A stretch of 64,000 nt of DNA from Rhizobium sp. TH2 (GTDB lineage: Bacteria; Pseudomonadota; Alphaproteobacteria; Rhizobiales; Rhizobiaceae). The translations under genes and the position numbers were made by a program. Below, in pieces: positions 47,514 to 59,756 of the stretch. The notes under the pieces are model-generated. The model was not told the DNA's origin and ran no database searches. It was given only the letters and a program-made list of their open reading frames with translations. Numbering within the stretch: position 1 is the first letter of the stretch; the number at the start of each line of letters is the position of its first letter. The DNA lies in contig NZ_CP062231.1 of NCBI RefSeq assembly GCF_024707525.1, forward strand, positions 3,906,001 to 3,970,000, read 5' to 3'.

Positions 47514-48866
47514 TCAGGCCGCCGACTTCACCTTGCCGATGAGATCGATCAGGCCATCGACGATTCGTTCGAGCTGGCCGGGATCGTCGCCTTCCGCCAT
47601 GACGCGGATCAGCGGCTCGGTGCCGGAAGGCCGGATGACGAGGCGGCCACGATTGGAAAGCTGGCTTTCGGCGTCGGCAATCGCGCTCTTGACCTGCTTA
47701 TCTTCCAACGGCTTGCCGCCAGAGAAGCGGACATTCTTCAGAAGCTGCGGCACCGGCTCGAAACGGTGGCAGACCTCGCTCACCGTCTTGCCCAGGCGCT
47801 TGACAGCAGCGAGCACCTGGAGTGCCGCGACGAGGCCGTCGCCCGTCGTGCCGAAATCGGACAGTACGATATGGCCGGATTGCTCGCCACCGACATTGAA
47901 GTCGTGTCTCCGCATATGTTCGACCACGTAGCGGTCGCCGACCGATGTACGCGCCAGCGTCATGCCGCGCTCGGCCATGAAGCGTTCAAGGCCAAGATTG
48001 GACATGATGGTCGCGACGATGCCCTGCCCGCGCAGCGTGCCATCATTGGCCCAGGTCTCGCCGATCAGTGCCATCAGCTGGTCGCCGTCGACGATATTTC
48101 CCTTCTCGTCGACGATGATCACCCGGTCGGCATCGCCATCGAGAGCGATGCCGATATCGGCGCGCACTTCGTGCACCTTGGCGATCAGCGATTCCGGATG
48201 CATGGAGCCGCAATTGAGATTGATGTTGGTGCCGTTCGGCTCGGTCCCGATCGCCACGACTTCGGCGCCGAGTTCCCATAGTACGGCGGGGGCAACCTTG
48301 TAGGCAGCACCGTTGGCGCAATCGATGACGACCCTCAGACCGTGCAGCGTGACATCGCGCGGCAGCGTCCGCTTGGCGAATTCGATATAACGATCGTGCA
48401 CGCCGTCGATGCGCTTGGCGCGGCCGATGGCATCGGACTTGGCGAGCTGCGCAGTTATGTCTTGATCGACCATGGCCTCGATCTGAGACTCGATTTCATC
48501 CGAGAGCTTGTAGCCATCCGGGCCGAAGAGCTTGATGCCGTTGTCCTGGTAGGGATTGTGCGAGGCGGAGATCATCACGCCGATATCGCAACGAAGCGAA
48601 CGGGTGAGCATGGCCACGGCCGGCGTCGGGATAGGGCCGAGCACGAAGGCATCGACGCCGGCGGCGGTGAAGCCCGCGACGAGCGCGTTTTCCAGCATGT
48701 AACCGGAGAGCCGCGTGTCCTTGCCGATCACCACGCGATGGCGATGGCCGCCGCGCCGGAAGATCGTGCCGGCCGCGATACCGACCCGCATGGCCAGATC
48801 CGGCGTCATCGGGAACTTGTTGGATTGGCCGCGAATGCCATCCGTGCCGAAATACCGTCTTTTCAT
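47514..48866 (-). CDS. glmM: Phosphoglucosamine mutase
   Basis: This 450-residue enzyme converts glucosamine-6-phosphate to glucosamine-1-phosphate for peptidoglycan and [18 protein letters not shown] opens the protein. The phosphoserine loop is [18 protein letters not shown], the metal loop LDGDADRV, and the sugar-specificity loop GGEQSGHIV. The phosphate-binding [15 protein letters not shown] ends the fold. The frame is open 13 codons upstream, but CGGGTGGAAAC precedes the ATG at 48866. It follows ftsH, the usual alphaproteobacterial order. Confidence 0.96.
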   Translation of the reverse strand: MKRRYFGTDGIRGQSNKFPMTPDLAMRVGIAAGTIFRRGGHRHRVVIGKDTRLSGYMLENALVAGFTAAGVDAFVLGPIPTPAVAMLTRSLRCDIGVMISASHNPYQDNGIKLFGPDGYKLSDEIESQIEAMVDQDITAQLAKSDAIGRAKRIDGVHDRYIEFAKRTLPRDVTLHGLRVVIDCANGAAYKVAPAVLWELGAEVVAIGTEPNGTNINLNCGSMHPESLIAKVHEVRADIGIALDGDADRVIIVDEKGNIVDGDQLMALIGETWANDGTLRGQGIVATIMSNLGLERFMAERGMTLARTSVGDRYVVEHMRRHDFNVGGEQSGHIVLSDFGTTGDGLVAALQVLAAVKRLGKTVSEVCHRFEPVPQLLKNVRFSGGKPLEDKQVKSAIADAESQLSNRGRLVIRPSGTEPLIRVMAEGDDPGQLERIVDGLIDLIGKVKSAA

Positions 48867-48985
48867 GTTTCCACCCGCTCGGTCCTTGGGGGCATGCAAG
48901 CCCATTCTTGATCAACCTGAATGCCATATCCCACGAATTTTGCCACATCAAATTGGGCAAAGCGTCAACACATAGCGTTAACGTG

Positions 48986-49012
48986 AAAAAGGCCCGGGGC
49001 GAGCCCAGGCCT
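48986..49012 (-). terminator. Terminator after ftsH
   Basis: On the minus strand AGGCCTGGG (49004-49012) pairs with CCCGGGCCT (48990-48998, one T-G pair) over a five-base loop, followed by T residues (48986-48990 AAAAA on the plus strand). It separates ftsH from glmM transcripts at least partly. Confidence 0.82.
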
Positions 49013-49034
49013 GATTTTCATGCATGTCGGCCGA

Positions 49035-50978
<1,944 letters not shown>

Positions 50979-51093
50979 TTCCCTCACCGGAACTATTGGG
51001 CCGCCGGGTTAAACCGAGAAGCAGGCCTTTTCAAGGTGTAACATAGGCATGCATACCGGCCTTGCCAAGCCGAGATGCGTGGAAAACGCGCCG

Positions 51094-52407
51094 TCAACCA
51101 AGAGATAGTGAAGGAAAGTGTTCCAAACCGGCCACAAAAGCAAGACTATTGGCGAGTTCCAACCTGCCCGACGGCAGGAAATGTTCGCACTGTGGAATGA
51201 TGGTGCGAACGCGCATTGCTCCGGGATCACCCGAGATCAGCCGGGGAATCGTGATCCTCGCGCGGTGATAGACACTTTTGGGCAGGCGGTCGGCTTGCGG
51301 CGAATCAATGATCGGATAGGTCTCCAGATCGCCTGCAGCGATCTGCGCAACGGCCTTGCCGCGATTGCTGATGTGAAAGCGATTGTCCCAATAGGCCGCC
51401 TCGCCCGGCGCGATCGTCACTTGCTGCAGACCCCTCGCCTCTCGGCCGATGAAAAGCGACCGGCCACGCCTGTCCTGAATCACCCGCTCGGCCGCAAGCC
51501 GCATCCCTTCGCCGCGCGCCAGGAAATCGAAGACGCGCCCTGCCGTCTCCTTGCCTGCAAGGTGATCGCGCCCGCCGAGAAACGCCACAAGCGAGAGCAT
51601 GGCGAGACGGTGTGCCGGATCGGCCGGCGACAGACGTTCCAGATCGACCTCCGCGACATGCCCCGGATGGAGCTGCACCGCTGAGTGGATAAATTCGGCG
51701 GCTTCGTGCGAGATCGAACCGACATCGGCGCGGGAGTCTGGCTCCGGGGTCGCGGTCGCCAAGTCCTGCCTGACCCTTACACGCTCGAAGGCCGGATTGT
51801 CATTGCTGGGATCCTCGATCCAGCCGATGCCCTTGCGCCTCAGATAGGCCCGAATTTCTTCGCGACCGACATCGAGGAAAGGCCGAACGACCCACACCGC
51901 CCGCTCCACCAGCACCGCGTCCGAAATACCGCCCATGGCGTCGGGGCTACGGGTGCGCCGCATGGCAAGCGTTTCCCTCTGGTCTTCCAGATTATGGGCC
52001 GTCAAGATGAGGTCGATCTTGTTATGAATCGCGTGCTCAGTAAGCAGCCGATAGCGTGCCGACCGGGCCGCGGCCTGGATGCCGGTCTTCGGCTTGTCGC
52101 CCGGCCATGTCAGCACCGTATGCGGGATATCGAGCGCGGCGCAAAGCTCTCCCGCTTTCAGCGCCTCATCGGCAGAGCCGGGGCGCAGGCCATGATCGAC
52201 CGTCGCGGCCATGATCGCAATGCCGGGAAAATCCGCACGCAACGCGGCGAGCGCGACCAATAGCCCGGTCGAATCGCCGCCACCGGAATAGGCGACGAGC
52301 AGCCGGCAAGGCAGCTTCAGTCGCTTGAGGAAATGGAATGCCGCCGCTTCAGGCTGGGTCCGGCTCGACGCGAGATGCGGAGCATGGCCCTGCGGCTCGG
52401 AGATCAT
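51094..52407 (-). CDS. tilS: tRNA(Ile)-lysidine synthase
   Basis: This 437-residue N-type ATP pyrophosphatase has the PP-loop AYSGGGDSTGLLVAL, the family segment VDHGLRPGSADEA and LTAHNLEDQRETLAMR. It modifies C34 of the CAU-anticodon isoleucine tRNA. The C-terminal domain is divergent, as is common in rhizobia. Its start overlaps the cpoB stop by 4 bp. Confidence 0.93.
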   Translation of the reverse strand: MISEPQGHAPHLASSRTQPEAAAFHFLKRLKLPCRLLVAYSGGGDSTGLLVALAALRADFPGIAIMAATVDHGLRPGSADEALKAGELCAALDIPHTVLTWPGDKPKTGIQAAARSARYRLLTEHAIHNKIDLILTAHNLEDQRETLAMRRTRSPDAMGGISDAVLVERAVWVVRPFLDVGREEIRAYLRRKGIGWIEDPSNDNPAFERVRVRQDLATATPEPDSRADVGSISHEAAEFIHSAVQLHPGHVAEVDLERLSPADPAHRLAMLSLVAFLGGRDHLAGKETAGRVFDFLARGEGMRLAAERVIQDRRGRSLFIGREARGLQQVTIAPGEAAYWDNRFHISNRGKAVAQIAAGDLETYPIIDSPQADRLPKSVYHRARITIPRLISGDPGAMRVRTIIPQCEHFLPSGRLELANSLAFVAGLEHFPSLSLG

Positions 52408-53357
52408 CCGCAGGAAAGCCGCTTCTGTTCGCTGGCAACCTTGGTGATGATCGAGCGCGAGGCCTTCGGATAGGCCTTGGCGACTTCGCGCAGCGTCGCG
52501 CAGGCTGTGTCCTTGCTGTCGAGCGCCGCCAGCGACATGGCGAGCTTCAGGAGCATTTCGGGCGCCTTTTCCGACTTGCCGTAAGTCTTGTAGGCATTGA
52601 GAAAAGTCTTAGCGGATTCGTTGAACTTGCCCTGCGAATATTGCGCTTCGCCGAGCCAGAAATTCGCGTCAGCGATCTTCTTGCTGTCGGGGTGCGTGGC
52701 GATGAAATCGGCAAATCCCGATTCCGCCGAGGCGTAGTCGCCTGACAGAACCTGCTCGTAGGCCGACTGGTACTGGTCGCCGTCGGAACTGTTGTCCTTG
52801 TCGAGCGAGGCGGTCTGGTCCGCCGTGCTCGTGTCCACAGTGCTCGTATCCGGCGGTGGCAGGTCCTGGGTGGCGACCGCGTTGGGATCGGCTTCCTCGG
52901 CGCCGAGCACATTGCCGCCCTCATCCACCTTCAGCTTGCCGAGATCGATCGGCGGCGTGCCGGTGTCGTCCAGCGTATTGCCGGAACTGTCCATCGGCTG
53001 GTCGAGTGCCGCCGTGTCATCCTGCCGGGTCACTTCCGGCGTTTGATCGCCGGAAGTGTTTGCTGCTGTGTCCTCATTGGCGGGCTTTTCGAGCGAACTC
53101 TTCTTGTTGGTCTTGCCGCCTTCGAGCTCCTGGAATCGGAACTCATTGTCTTCCTGAGCCTTGCGGAGCGTTTCCTGCATCTGCAGGATCTGGAAACTCA
53201 TCTCCTCGACCCGGCCGTTCAACTGCCTGAGCTGTTCCTCCAGTTGCTGCACCCTGAGCTCGGCATCCACACCCTGTGCGGAAGCGGAGAGCGGGGCGAT
53301 CGCAAAAAATGCCGTGGCCGCGATGGCGAGCATGCCGGCCAGAAGCTTCTTCCTCAT
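52404..53357 (-). CDS. cpoB: Tol-Pal system protein CpoB (YbgF)
   Basis: This 317-residue periplasmic protein has signal peptide MRKKLLAGMLAIAATAFFAI then APLSASA, and an N-terminal coiled coil (LRVQQLEEQLRQLNGRVEEM). A long acidic, low-complexity linker (about 85-195) follows. Three TPR units (YQSAYEQVLSGDYASAESGF, ANFWLGEAQYSQGKFNESAK and after) complete it. CpoB coordinates the Tol machinery with peptidoglycan synthesis during division. It is separated from pal by an accessory islet at 53.5-54.9 kb. Confidence 0.92.
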   Translation of the reverse strand: MRKKLLAGMLAIAATAFFAIAPLSASAQGVDAELRVQQLEEQLRQLNGRVEEMSFQILQMQETLRKAQEDNEFRFQELEGGKTNKKSSLEKPANEDTAANTSGDQTPEVTRQDDTAALDQPMDSSGNTLDDTGTPPIDLGKLKVDEGGNVLGAEEADPNAVATQDLPPPDTSTVDTSTADQTASLDKDNSSDGDQYQSAYEQVLSGDYASAESGFADFIATHPDSKKIADANFWLGEAQYSQGKFNESAKTFLNAYKTYGKSEKAPEMLLKLAMSLAALDSKDTACATLREVAKAYPKASRSIITKVASEQKRLSCG

Positions 53358-53544
53358 ATGTCCTCGATCCTAGTGTTTCGGTATTCCGCGCGAAGCAGCG
53401 CGAACAACTGGAGTTGTTTCAATTCCGGGACAAAAAAGCAACGGAGTCAGGCGGAAGTATGGAGACAAAGGGCAGAAAACCATCGCGTCCATATAGCGAA
53501 CGCCACAAGACCACGCTGTGCAACGCGGATAACTACTTAATACT

Positions 53545-53850
53545 CTATCTGTGAGCCGGTGTGATGGAAAATCGCAGACCCAGCGCCGAAAGCGTCTTGG
53601 TTATCGTTTCCATCTGCGGCTTGCCGCTCTGGGAAAGCGCATCATAGAGATTTTCCCGGTTCACATTGGCTCTCTTCGCGACAGCCGAGACGCCACCTTC
53701 CTGAGCTTTGGCAACATTGCGAAGCGCCTCCTGAAAGAGTTCCATATTTCCGCTTTCCAGAATCTGTTCCAGATAAAAGGCCGCGTGCTCGGGATCGCGC
53801 AACAGCTCGTCACGAAAGCCGAAATCCAGAGGTTTGCTCGCGTTTGTCAT
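53545..53850 (-). CDS. HigA/COG3636-type antitoxin, orphan
   Basis: This 101-residue protein is of the addiction-module antidote type. It has the N-terminal segment LDFGFRDELLRDPEHAAFYL and a helix-turn-helix (GGVSAVAKRANVNRENLYDALSQ). The ending METITKTLSALGLRFSITPA is also typical. Its usual partner is a RelE/HigB-like toxin immediately upstream. That gene is absent; instead the 5' end overlaps the 3' end of a GNAT gene by 41 bp on the same strand. It may be an orphan antitoxin or a new pairing with the GNAT protein. Confidence 0.85.
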   Translation of the reverse strand: MTNASKPLDFGFRDELLRDPEHAAFYLEQILESGNMELFQEALRNVAKAQEGGVSAVAKRANVNRENLYDALSQSGKPQMETITKTLSALGLRFSITPAHR

Positions 53851-54337
53851 GACTTGCCGCCAGATGAAGAAATTTATGCATGCGGAAATTAATGAACGTC
53901 TCGTCTTCCTTGGTCACCTGCTGCTGCGCATCAACGACAAATCCCCGCTTCTCGAAGAAAGGCCGCGCCGTAATGCTTGCCTCGGTGAAAATGCGGGAGA
54001 GGCCCTGCTGCCTGGCAGCGTCTTCGACGGCCGTCAATAACATGGAGGCCACGCCAATGCCTTGGTGGGCCGGATGCACGAACATCATGTCCAGATGGCC
54101 GTCCGCTTCCAGATCGCTGAAGCCGATGATCTCCTCGTCCAGAACGGCAACCCAGGTAGGCCGCGTGAGCCGCCAGGGCTCCCAATCGTCGCGATCGACC
54201 TTCGACCATGCCGCCACTTGCGCCGGATCATAATCGCGGCTGGCGACCTCGCGGATCGCCCGCTGGAAGACCTCGATGACGCCATCGAGATCGGCCGTCA
54301 CATATCGCCGTAGAACAATCCCGTCTGTCGATCCCAC
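53810..54337 (-). CDS. GNAT-family acetyltransferase
   Basis: This 175-residue GNAT protein has the acetyl-CoA loop MMFVHPAHQGIGVASMLLTAVEDAA (Q/G-x-G-x-A pattern), and ITARPFFEKRGFVV with QQQV at the C-terminal end of the fold. That makes it similar to the YafP group. A GTG at 54346 is possible, but GAGGTGATTTCC precedes the GTG at 54337, which I prefer. The last about 18 residues (after NFRMHKFL) go beyond the usual end and overlap the antitoxin gene. The substrate is unknown. tRNA-acetylating GNAT toxins exist, but their partners are normally ribbon-helix-helix proteins. Confidence 0.78.
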   Translation of the reverse strand: MGSTDGIVLRRYVTADLDGVIEVFQRAIREVASRDYDPAQVAAWSKVDRDDWEPWRLTRPTWVAVLDEEIIGFSDLEADGHLDMMFVHPAHQGIGVASMLLTAVEDAARQQGLSRIFTEASITARPFFEKRGFVVDAQQQVTKEDETFINFRMHKFLHLAASHDKREQTSGFRLS

Positions 54338-54462
54338 GGAAATCACCTCATCTAGATTTGGATATGATCGCTAAACGCGCGGCCGGGATCTATGGCTATC
54401 TTTGACATTTATTGCTAAGAACGAGCAAGGTCATACTGCTTCCAAAAGGAAAGGCGAACCTT

Positions 54463-54729
54463 ATGCCCAACGTCGCCCTCGGTCCTCACTATGAGGAGTT
54501 CATCAAAAGCCAACTGGATTCCGGCCGCTATAACAACGCGAGCGAGGTTGTGCGGGCGGGCCTACGGATGCTGGAAGACTTCGAAGATGCGCGGGAAAAG
54601 TGGCTGCGAGAAGAAATCCCTGCCCGGTACGATGAGCTTCTGAAAGACCCATCTCAAGCGATTCCGGCGGCAACCGTTCGCGCACGCTTTGAGGCAAAGC
54701 ATCAAGCCCGTTCAACAGAATTCAAGTAG
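54463..54729 (+). CDS. ParD-family antitoxin
   Basis: This 88-residue ribbon-helix-helix protein (ALGPHYEEFIKSQLDSGRYN, NASEVVRAGLRMLED) has a C-terminal toxin-binding helix region EEIPARYDELLKD. It is complete. The ATG at 54463 gives the normal ParD N-terminus, although the frame is open to 54412. It lies 3 bp before a truncated ParE-type gene. Confidence 0.87.
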   Translation: MPNVALGPHYEEFIKSQLDSGRYNNASEVVRAGLRMLEDFEDAREKWLREEIPARYDELLKDPSQAIPAATVRARFEAKHQARSTEFK

Positions 54730-54732
54730 AGC

Positions 54733-54933
54733 ATGGCGTACCAAATCGGCTACCACGGGAAAGCCGAGGCGGAACTTGACAAGCTCTATGAGCATATCGC
54801 GCTTCAAGCCGGGATTGGAGTCGCCGGCGACTATGTCGGCGGCCTCATCGATTTTATCGAAAGCCTGACGACCTTCCCTGAACGCGGAACTGTTCGCGAG
54901 GGCAAAATCCCCGGACTACGGATCATTGGCTGA
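54733..54933 (+). pseudogene. ParE-family toxin, C-terminally truncated
   Basis: This 66-residue fragment starts like a normal RelE/ParE toxin (MAYQIGYHGKAEAELDKLYE), with SLTTFPERGTVREGKIPGLR, but stops right after IIG. Family members usually run about 30 residues further, through the last beta strands that carry conserved basic and aromatic residues. The sequence after the stop does not restore the frame clearly. The toxin is therefore probably inactive while its antitoxin remains intact. Confidence 0.75.
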
Positions 54934-54990
54934 CAAAACATTACGCAGGAACTTCTCGAAGAGCGACTGTAACGCTGCCCCGTGCAAAAC

Positions 54991-55020
54991 GAAAACCGCC
55001 CGCAGCTTGGCTGCGGGCGG
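54991..55020 (-). terminator. Terminator of the tol-pal operon
   Basis: Perfect 11-bp stem CCGCCCGCAGC (54996-55006) with GCTGCGGGCGG (55010-55020), three-base loop. On the minus strand it is followed by TTTTC. It lies 36 bp after the pal stop. Confidence 0.93.
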
Positions 55021-55055
55021 ATTCGTATCCAATATTACCGGTTGCCCGAACCTTA

Positions 55056-55589
55056 TCAGCCGTTCGGGCCGCCCTTGAGGGCTGTCACCGCGCGGCGGTT
55101 CTGCGACCAGCAGGAAATGTCGTCGCAGACCGCGACCGGCTGTTCCTTGCCGTAGGAGATCGTCTTCATGCGGCCGCCATCGACGCCCTGGGCGACGAGG
55201 TAGTCGCGCGTGGCTTCGGCGCGGCGCGCACCGAGTGCAAGATTGTATTCGCGGGTGCCGCGTTCGTCGGCATGGCCTTCGACCACGATGCGATAGCTCG
55301 AATACTGGTTCAGCCACTGTGCCTGCTTGCGCAGCGTCTGCTGGGCGTCGGCACGGATCGAGGTCGAATCCGTATCGAAGAAGATGCGATCGCCGACATT
55401 GACGGTGAAGTCCTGCTGCGAGCCCGGCGTCGCCGAATTCTGCGTGTTCAGGCCGAGATCGTCGGCACTGTTGAGCTTGTTCTTCTTGGCGCAGCTTGCA
55501 AGTGCTATGCCGCAGACAAGGGCGATGACGAATGGATTGCGTGCGAGCGTCGCCATCTTGCCGGGTTTGTATGTTTCAGAATGGCTCAT
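55056..55589 (-). CDS. pal: Peptidoglycan-associated lipoprotein
   Basis: This 177-residue outer-membrane lipoprotein has a hydrophobic signal ending in the lipobox LASC (Cys33) and an OmpA-like domain (about 65-170). It shows the peptidoglycan-binding pattern YRIVVEGHADERGTREYNLA and LGARRAEATRDYL. Two further cysteines (VCDDISC) are near the end. AGGAGCAGGCC precedes the ATG. It follows tolB and, with TolB, CpoB and TolQRA, constricts the outer membrane at division. Confidence 0.95.
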   Translation of the reverse strand: MSHSETYKPGKMATLARNPFVIALVCGIALASCAKKNKLNSADDLGLNTQNSATPGSQQDFTVNVGDRIFFDTDSTSIRADAQQTLRKQAQWLNQYSSYRIVVEGHADERGTREYNLALGARRAEATRDYLVAQGVDGGRMKTISYGKEQPVAVCDDISCWSQNRRAVTALKGGPNG

Positions 55590-55742
55590 GGCCTGCTCCT
55601 AAGTCTTAATAATCACGGTTTCCAGACTCTAACCCGGTGGGGTTAACCTCGTTTCAACGATCGTGGTTAACAAACCGGAAATTGGCGCCTATTTCATAAA
55701 ATCCTAATGAAACAGCCGCCGGCATTCTCCTCATGAATGCGC

Positions 55743-57050
55743 TCACTCGAGGAGCGGCGACCATGCCGGATCGGATGCGAAAGCCGGGGTCGGCACGCGC
55801 AACTCGTTGTAGCCCGACAGGTCGATCGAAAAGAGCGTCGGGCCACCGGCACCGGCACCCTGCCGGAAGAACATCAGCACACGCCCATTCGGCGCCCAGG
55901 TCGGGCCCTCGTTATGAAAGCCGGTAGTCAGGATACGCTCGCCCTGACCGTCGGGACGCATGACACCGATCGAGAACTTGCCGCCAGACTGCTTGGTGAA
56001 GGCGATCAGGTCACCCTTGGGCGACCACACCGGCGTCGAATAGGCGCCGTCACCGAACGAGATGCGGTTCTGGCCCGAGCCGTCGGCATTCATCACATAG
56101 AGTTGCTGTCGTCCGCCGCGATCGCTTTCGAAAACGATCTTCTGTCCGTCAGGCGAATAGGACGGGCCGGTATCGATCGCTGCCGTCGAGGTCAGGCGCG
56201 TCGTGGTGCGCGAACGCAGGTCCATGGTGAAGATATTGGCATTGCCCTTTTCCTGCAGGCTCATGATGACCCGCGAGCCATCCGGCGAAAAGCGCGGCGA
56301 AAACGTCATGCCAGGGAAATTGCCGACCACTTCGCGCTGCCCGGTTTCGAGCTGCAGCAGGTAGACCTTCGGCTGTTCGCCCTCGAAGGACATGTAGGTG
56401 ACTTCCTGCTGGTTCGGCGAGAAGCGCGGGGTCAGCACGATGGACTTGGACTTGGTCAGGATCCGCATGTTGGCGCCATCCTGATCCATGATCGCGAGCT
56501 GGCGAACGCGGGCGGTCTTCGGGCCGGTCTCCGAGACGAAGACGATGCGGGTGTCGAAATAGCCCTTCTCGCCGGTCAGCTTCTCATAGACGGCATCGGC
56601 GATGATGTGCGCGACGCGGCGCCAGTTCTCCGGCCGGGTATAGAACTGCTGGCCGATCAGCTGCGTGCCGCCATAGACATCCCACAGCCGGAACTCGGCG
56701 CGCAGGCGGCCATCGGCTTCCTTGGTCACGCGGCCCGAGACCATGGCCTGGGCACTGATGGTCTGCCAATCCTGGAAACGGGGAGCAGCATCGGGATTGG
56801 TGATCTTCTGGATGAAGGCTTGCTTGCTGATGGGAGCGAAAAAGCCAGAGCGCTTTAGGTCCGCAGCGATCACGTCGCTGATCTGAACCCCAAGTTCATC
56901 GTTGGAAATCATGTCGGTGATGGCAATCGGCATGGGTTCAACGGTACCCTTGCGGATATCGAGCTTGACCTCCGCCTGTGCCGGCATCGCACAGAGTGCG
57001 AGCAGCCCAGCGATAACGAGGAGAGCTTTGATCATCTGGTGTTTCATCAT
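55743..57050 (-). CDS. tolB: Tol-Pal system beta-propeller protein TolB
   Basis: This protein of about 435 residues has a signal peptide ([20 protein letters not shown] then A) and an N-terminal alpha/beta domain. A C-terminal six-bladed propeller shows the repeated TolB motif [33 protein letters not shown] and [10 protein letters not shown]. Several in-frame starts exist at 57125, 57050, 57047 and 57035. The sequence TATATAGG directly before ATGATG makes 57050 or 57047 most likely, and 57035 is possible. It links Pal to the TolQRA motor. Confidence 0.93.
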   Translation of the reverse strand: MMKHQMIKALLVIAGLLALCAMPAQAEVKLDIRKGTVEPMPIAITDMISNDELGVQISDVIAADLKRSGFFAPISKQAFIQKITNPDAAPRFQDWQTISAQAMVSGRVTKEADGRLRAEFRLWDVYGGTQLIGQQFYTRPENWRRVAHIIADAVYEKLTGEKGYFDTRIVFVSETGPKTARVRQLAIMDQDGANMRILTKSKSIVLTPRFSPNQQEVTYMSFEGEQPKVYLLQLETGQREVVGNFPGMTFSPRFSPDGSRVIMSLQEKGNANIFTMDLRSRTTTRLTSTAAIDTGPSYSPDGQKIVFESDRGGRQQLYVMNADGSGQNRISFGDGAYSTPVWSPKGDLIAFTKQSGGKFSIGVMRPDGQGERILTTGFHNEGPTWAPNGRVLMFFRQGAGAGGPTLFSIDLSGYNELRVPTPAFASDPAWSPLLE

Positions 57051-57121
57051 CCTATATAAGCCTTTCAGCCATGTATTATGGTTTGCGGCGCGGAAACGCT
57101 TTCCGCCGATTGCCGTTCGCG

Positions 57122-58243
57122 TCACATCAATTCGCTCGGGTAGAAGCTGAGCTCGACGACTTTCCAGGTCTCGTACTTTTCCTTGGGCAGTATATCGAAC
57201 GGCGCGGACTTCATGACCGCGCGCTTGGCACCACCCTCAAGCGCGCTCAGCGATGAGCCATCGCCGCCGGAACTTGTGATTTCGGGTTCGCCAATAACCT
57301 CGCCGTTCTCATCGAGTTCGAACCGAACCACGATTTTGACATCGCTCGAAGACACTTGGCCCGGCATCACGGTCCAGTTCTTTTCGATGAGACCCATCAG
57401 CGCGGCATTCTCATCTTGAGAAAGCTTTTCGCCGCCTGTCGCCTTCTTGGCGCCAAGCGATGCTTCCTGCTTGCTGCGCTTGGTGCCTCCTGCCTTGCTG
57501 TCGACCTTGCTCAGTTCCTGCGCGATCTCGTCGGTGTTGAAGTCGGTTTCCTTGGTGGTCGTGGATTTGGCCGATTTCGTGTTCTTGTCGGATTTCTTGC
57601 GATCCGGCTGCTTTTCGGGTTTCGCCTCGGCGACCTTCACCTCTTTCGGCTCTACCTTCTTTTCCTCGACCTTCTTCGGCTCGACCTTTGGCCGCATCAC
57701 GGGGACCGGGACATTGTCCGGGATCGGCTCCTCGACCGCCTGCTCGACAGGCTCTTCCTGTTTGACCTCTTCGACCGGCTTAACCTCCGGCTTGACATCG
57801 ACCTTGGGCTGCTCGATCGCAGCGACCTTTTCCTGTGTCGGCTCGATGGCGGTGTCTTCCCTCAGGATATCCTCGACATTTTCCGCCTGGGTAATCTTCT
57901 GATCGGGAATGACCTTCTCTGATGCCTTCTCCGCGCCGGCTTCCTGCACGTTGGACGGCTTCTCGGCCGGAGTCGGCACGGCCTTCAGGTCGAAATCGTT
58001 GTCGCCGGTATTCTCGGCGTTTTCCTTGACATCATCGCGCTTTGTCTTGGCGGAGGCCGACGTTTCCTTCTTCGGAGCCTCCTTGTCACCCTCTTGGAGC
58101 TGTGCCACATCCTCGATCGGCACCAGGTCAACCGGCATCGCTTCGGACATCGTCACCTCGAGAGGTGCCGGCGAAAATGAAAACAGCAGCCATGCCGCGA
58201 GAAGCGCGTGCAAACCGACAGATGTGATGAGGCTGGCCTTCAT
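57122..58243 (-). CDS. tolA: TolA-like energy-transducing protein
   Basis: This 373-residue protein has an N-terminal membrane anchor ([17 protein letters not shown]). A long K/E/P-rich periplasmic stretch (about 45-265) contains repeats such as [22 protein letters not shown]-terminal TonB-like domain covers about 275-373 ([20 protein letters not shown]). It carries proton-motive force from TolQR to the TolB-Pal complex. It lies 11 bp after tolR. Confidence 0.92.
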   Translation of the reverse strand: MKASLITSVGLHALLAAWLLFSFSPAPLEVTMSEAMPVDLVPIEDVAQLQEGDKEAPKKETSASAKTKRDDVKENAENTGDNDFDLKAVPTPAEKPSNVQEAGAEKASEKVIPDQKITQAENVEDILREDTAIEPTQEKVAAIEQPKVDVKPEVKPVEEVKQEEPVEQAVEEPIPDNVPVPVMRPKVEPKKVEEKKVEPKEVKVAEAKPEKQPDRKKSDKNTKSAKSTTTKETDFNTDEIAQELSKVDSKAGGTKRSKQEASLGAKKATGGEKLSQDENAALMGLIEKNWTVMPGQVSSSDVKIVVRFELDENGEVIGEPEITSSGGDGSSLSALEGGAKRAVMKSAPFDILPKEKYETWKVVELSFYPSELM

Positions 58244-58253
58244 CGTCGTCCTG

Positions 58254-58724
<471 letters not shown>

Positions 58725-58736
58725 AGGAAGACTCCC

Positions 58737-59456
58737 TTACTGCGCCGCGGCGCGCGGCTGCAGCCGCTCGTCGATCTGGCGCGACAGGATGGCGGAGAAC
58801 TCGTCCGCGAAGGCTTCCATGCGCGCCACCAGCTTGTTGGCGTCGCCCGAGAACTTGTTGTAGGCGATAACCGCCGGGATAGCGGCAACGAGGCCGATCG
58901 CGGTGGCGAGCAGCGCTTCGGCGATACCCGGTGCGACAACGGCGAGATTAGTGGATTTCGAAGCCGCGATGCCCTGGAACGAGGTCATGATGCCGACGAC
59001 TGTACCGAACAGACCGACGAAGGGCGCGGCCGAGCCTATGGTCGCAAGCGAGGAAAGCCGGGCTTCAAGCGTTTCGGTTTCACGCGAGAGCGTGACGTCC
59101 ATGGCGCGATCGATGCGCATCTGCAGCCCGATGGGTGAGCGCGCGCCGCGTTCGAAGCTCTTCTTCCATTCACGCATGGCGGACACGAATATCGTGGCCA
59201 TCCCGGACGTCTGACGTTCCGACAAAGTCCGGTAAAGCTCTTCCAGCGATTGGCCGGACCAGAAGACCTGCTCGAAGCTGTCGAACTGGCGGCGGGCCCT
59301 ATTGTAGTTGACCAGCTTGTCGACGACCATTGCCCAGGTCCAGACCGAAGCGCCGAGGAGGCCGATCATCACGAGCTTGACGACCCAGCTTGCCTGCATG
59401 AAGAGCGCCCACAAGCTTACATCTGCGTGTACGGCTGCCAGAGGTGCGGTTTCCAT
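58737..59456 (-). CDS. tolQ: Tol-Pal motor protein TolQ
   Basis: This 239-residue MotA/TolQ/ExbB-family channel protein has three helices (about 22-42, 140-160 and 172-195) with the conserved SAAPFVGLFGTVVGIMTSF and GLVAAIPAVIAYN. It is the first gene of the tolQRAB-pal operon. A ybgC thioesterase gene, often found just upstream, is not present here. Confidence 0.95.
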   Translation of the reverse strand: METAPLAAVHADVSLWALFMQASWVVKLVMIGLLGASVWTWAMVVDKLVNYNRARRQFDSFEQVFWSGQSLEELYRTLSERQTSGMATIFVSAMREWKKSFERGARSPIGLQMRIDRAMDVTLSRETETLEARLSSLATIGSAAPFVGLFGTVVGIMTSFQGIAASKSTNLAVVAPGIAEALLATAIGLVAAIPAVIAYNKFSGDANKLVARMEAFADEFSAILSRQIDERLQPRAAAQ

Positions 59457-59756
59457 ATGTTTTCAAATCCCCGAATCGAGACGCCCGGCCATGAGAGAAT
59501 TCCCAGCCAGGCGGCCATTCACGTCTATCCATCGCTAATCGGCTGGTTTTGCAGCCTTTGGCATCGCCCTATCTGCATCCCAGCCTTCTTTACGCCAAAT
59601 TTGGTCAAAGGAAGGCGTGCGATGCACAAATTTAACTGAAGTCAGTAAGACTCCATTATAGTTAAAAGAAGGTTATCAGGCGACTGGTTGAACGGCGCGA
59701 CGATGCGGCGCAGGCTGTGGGAAACAGCCGGCGCCGCCAAAGAGAATCGATTCTAT
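59457..59756. promoter_or_regulatory. Upstream region of tolQ
   Basis: This 300-bp gap holds no gene I can support. An AT-rich stretch at 59625-59680 contains TTAA-N7-TTAT (59662-59676), an imperfect CtrA box about 206 bp before tolQ. It should contain the promoter of the tol operon. No ybgC remnant was recognised. Confidence 0.4.

Noticed and set aside
55643..55657. TTAA-N7-TCAA upstream of pal as a CtrA box
   Set aside because: One mismatch, in a region already rich in TTAA words; not counted with the three perfect boxes.
59662..59676. TTAA-N7-TTAT upstream of tolQ as a CtrA box
   Set aside because: One mismatch and about 206 bp from the start codon, unlike the 73-82 bp spacing of the perfect boxes.
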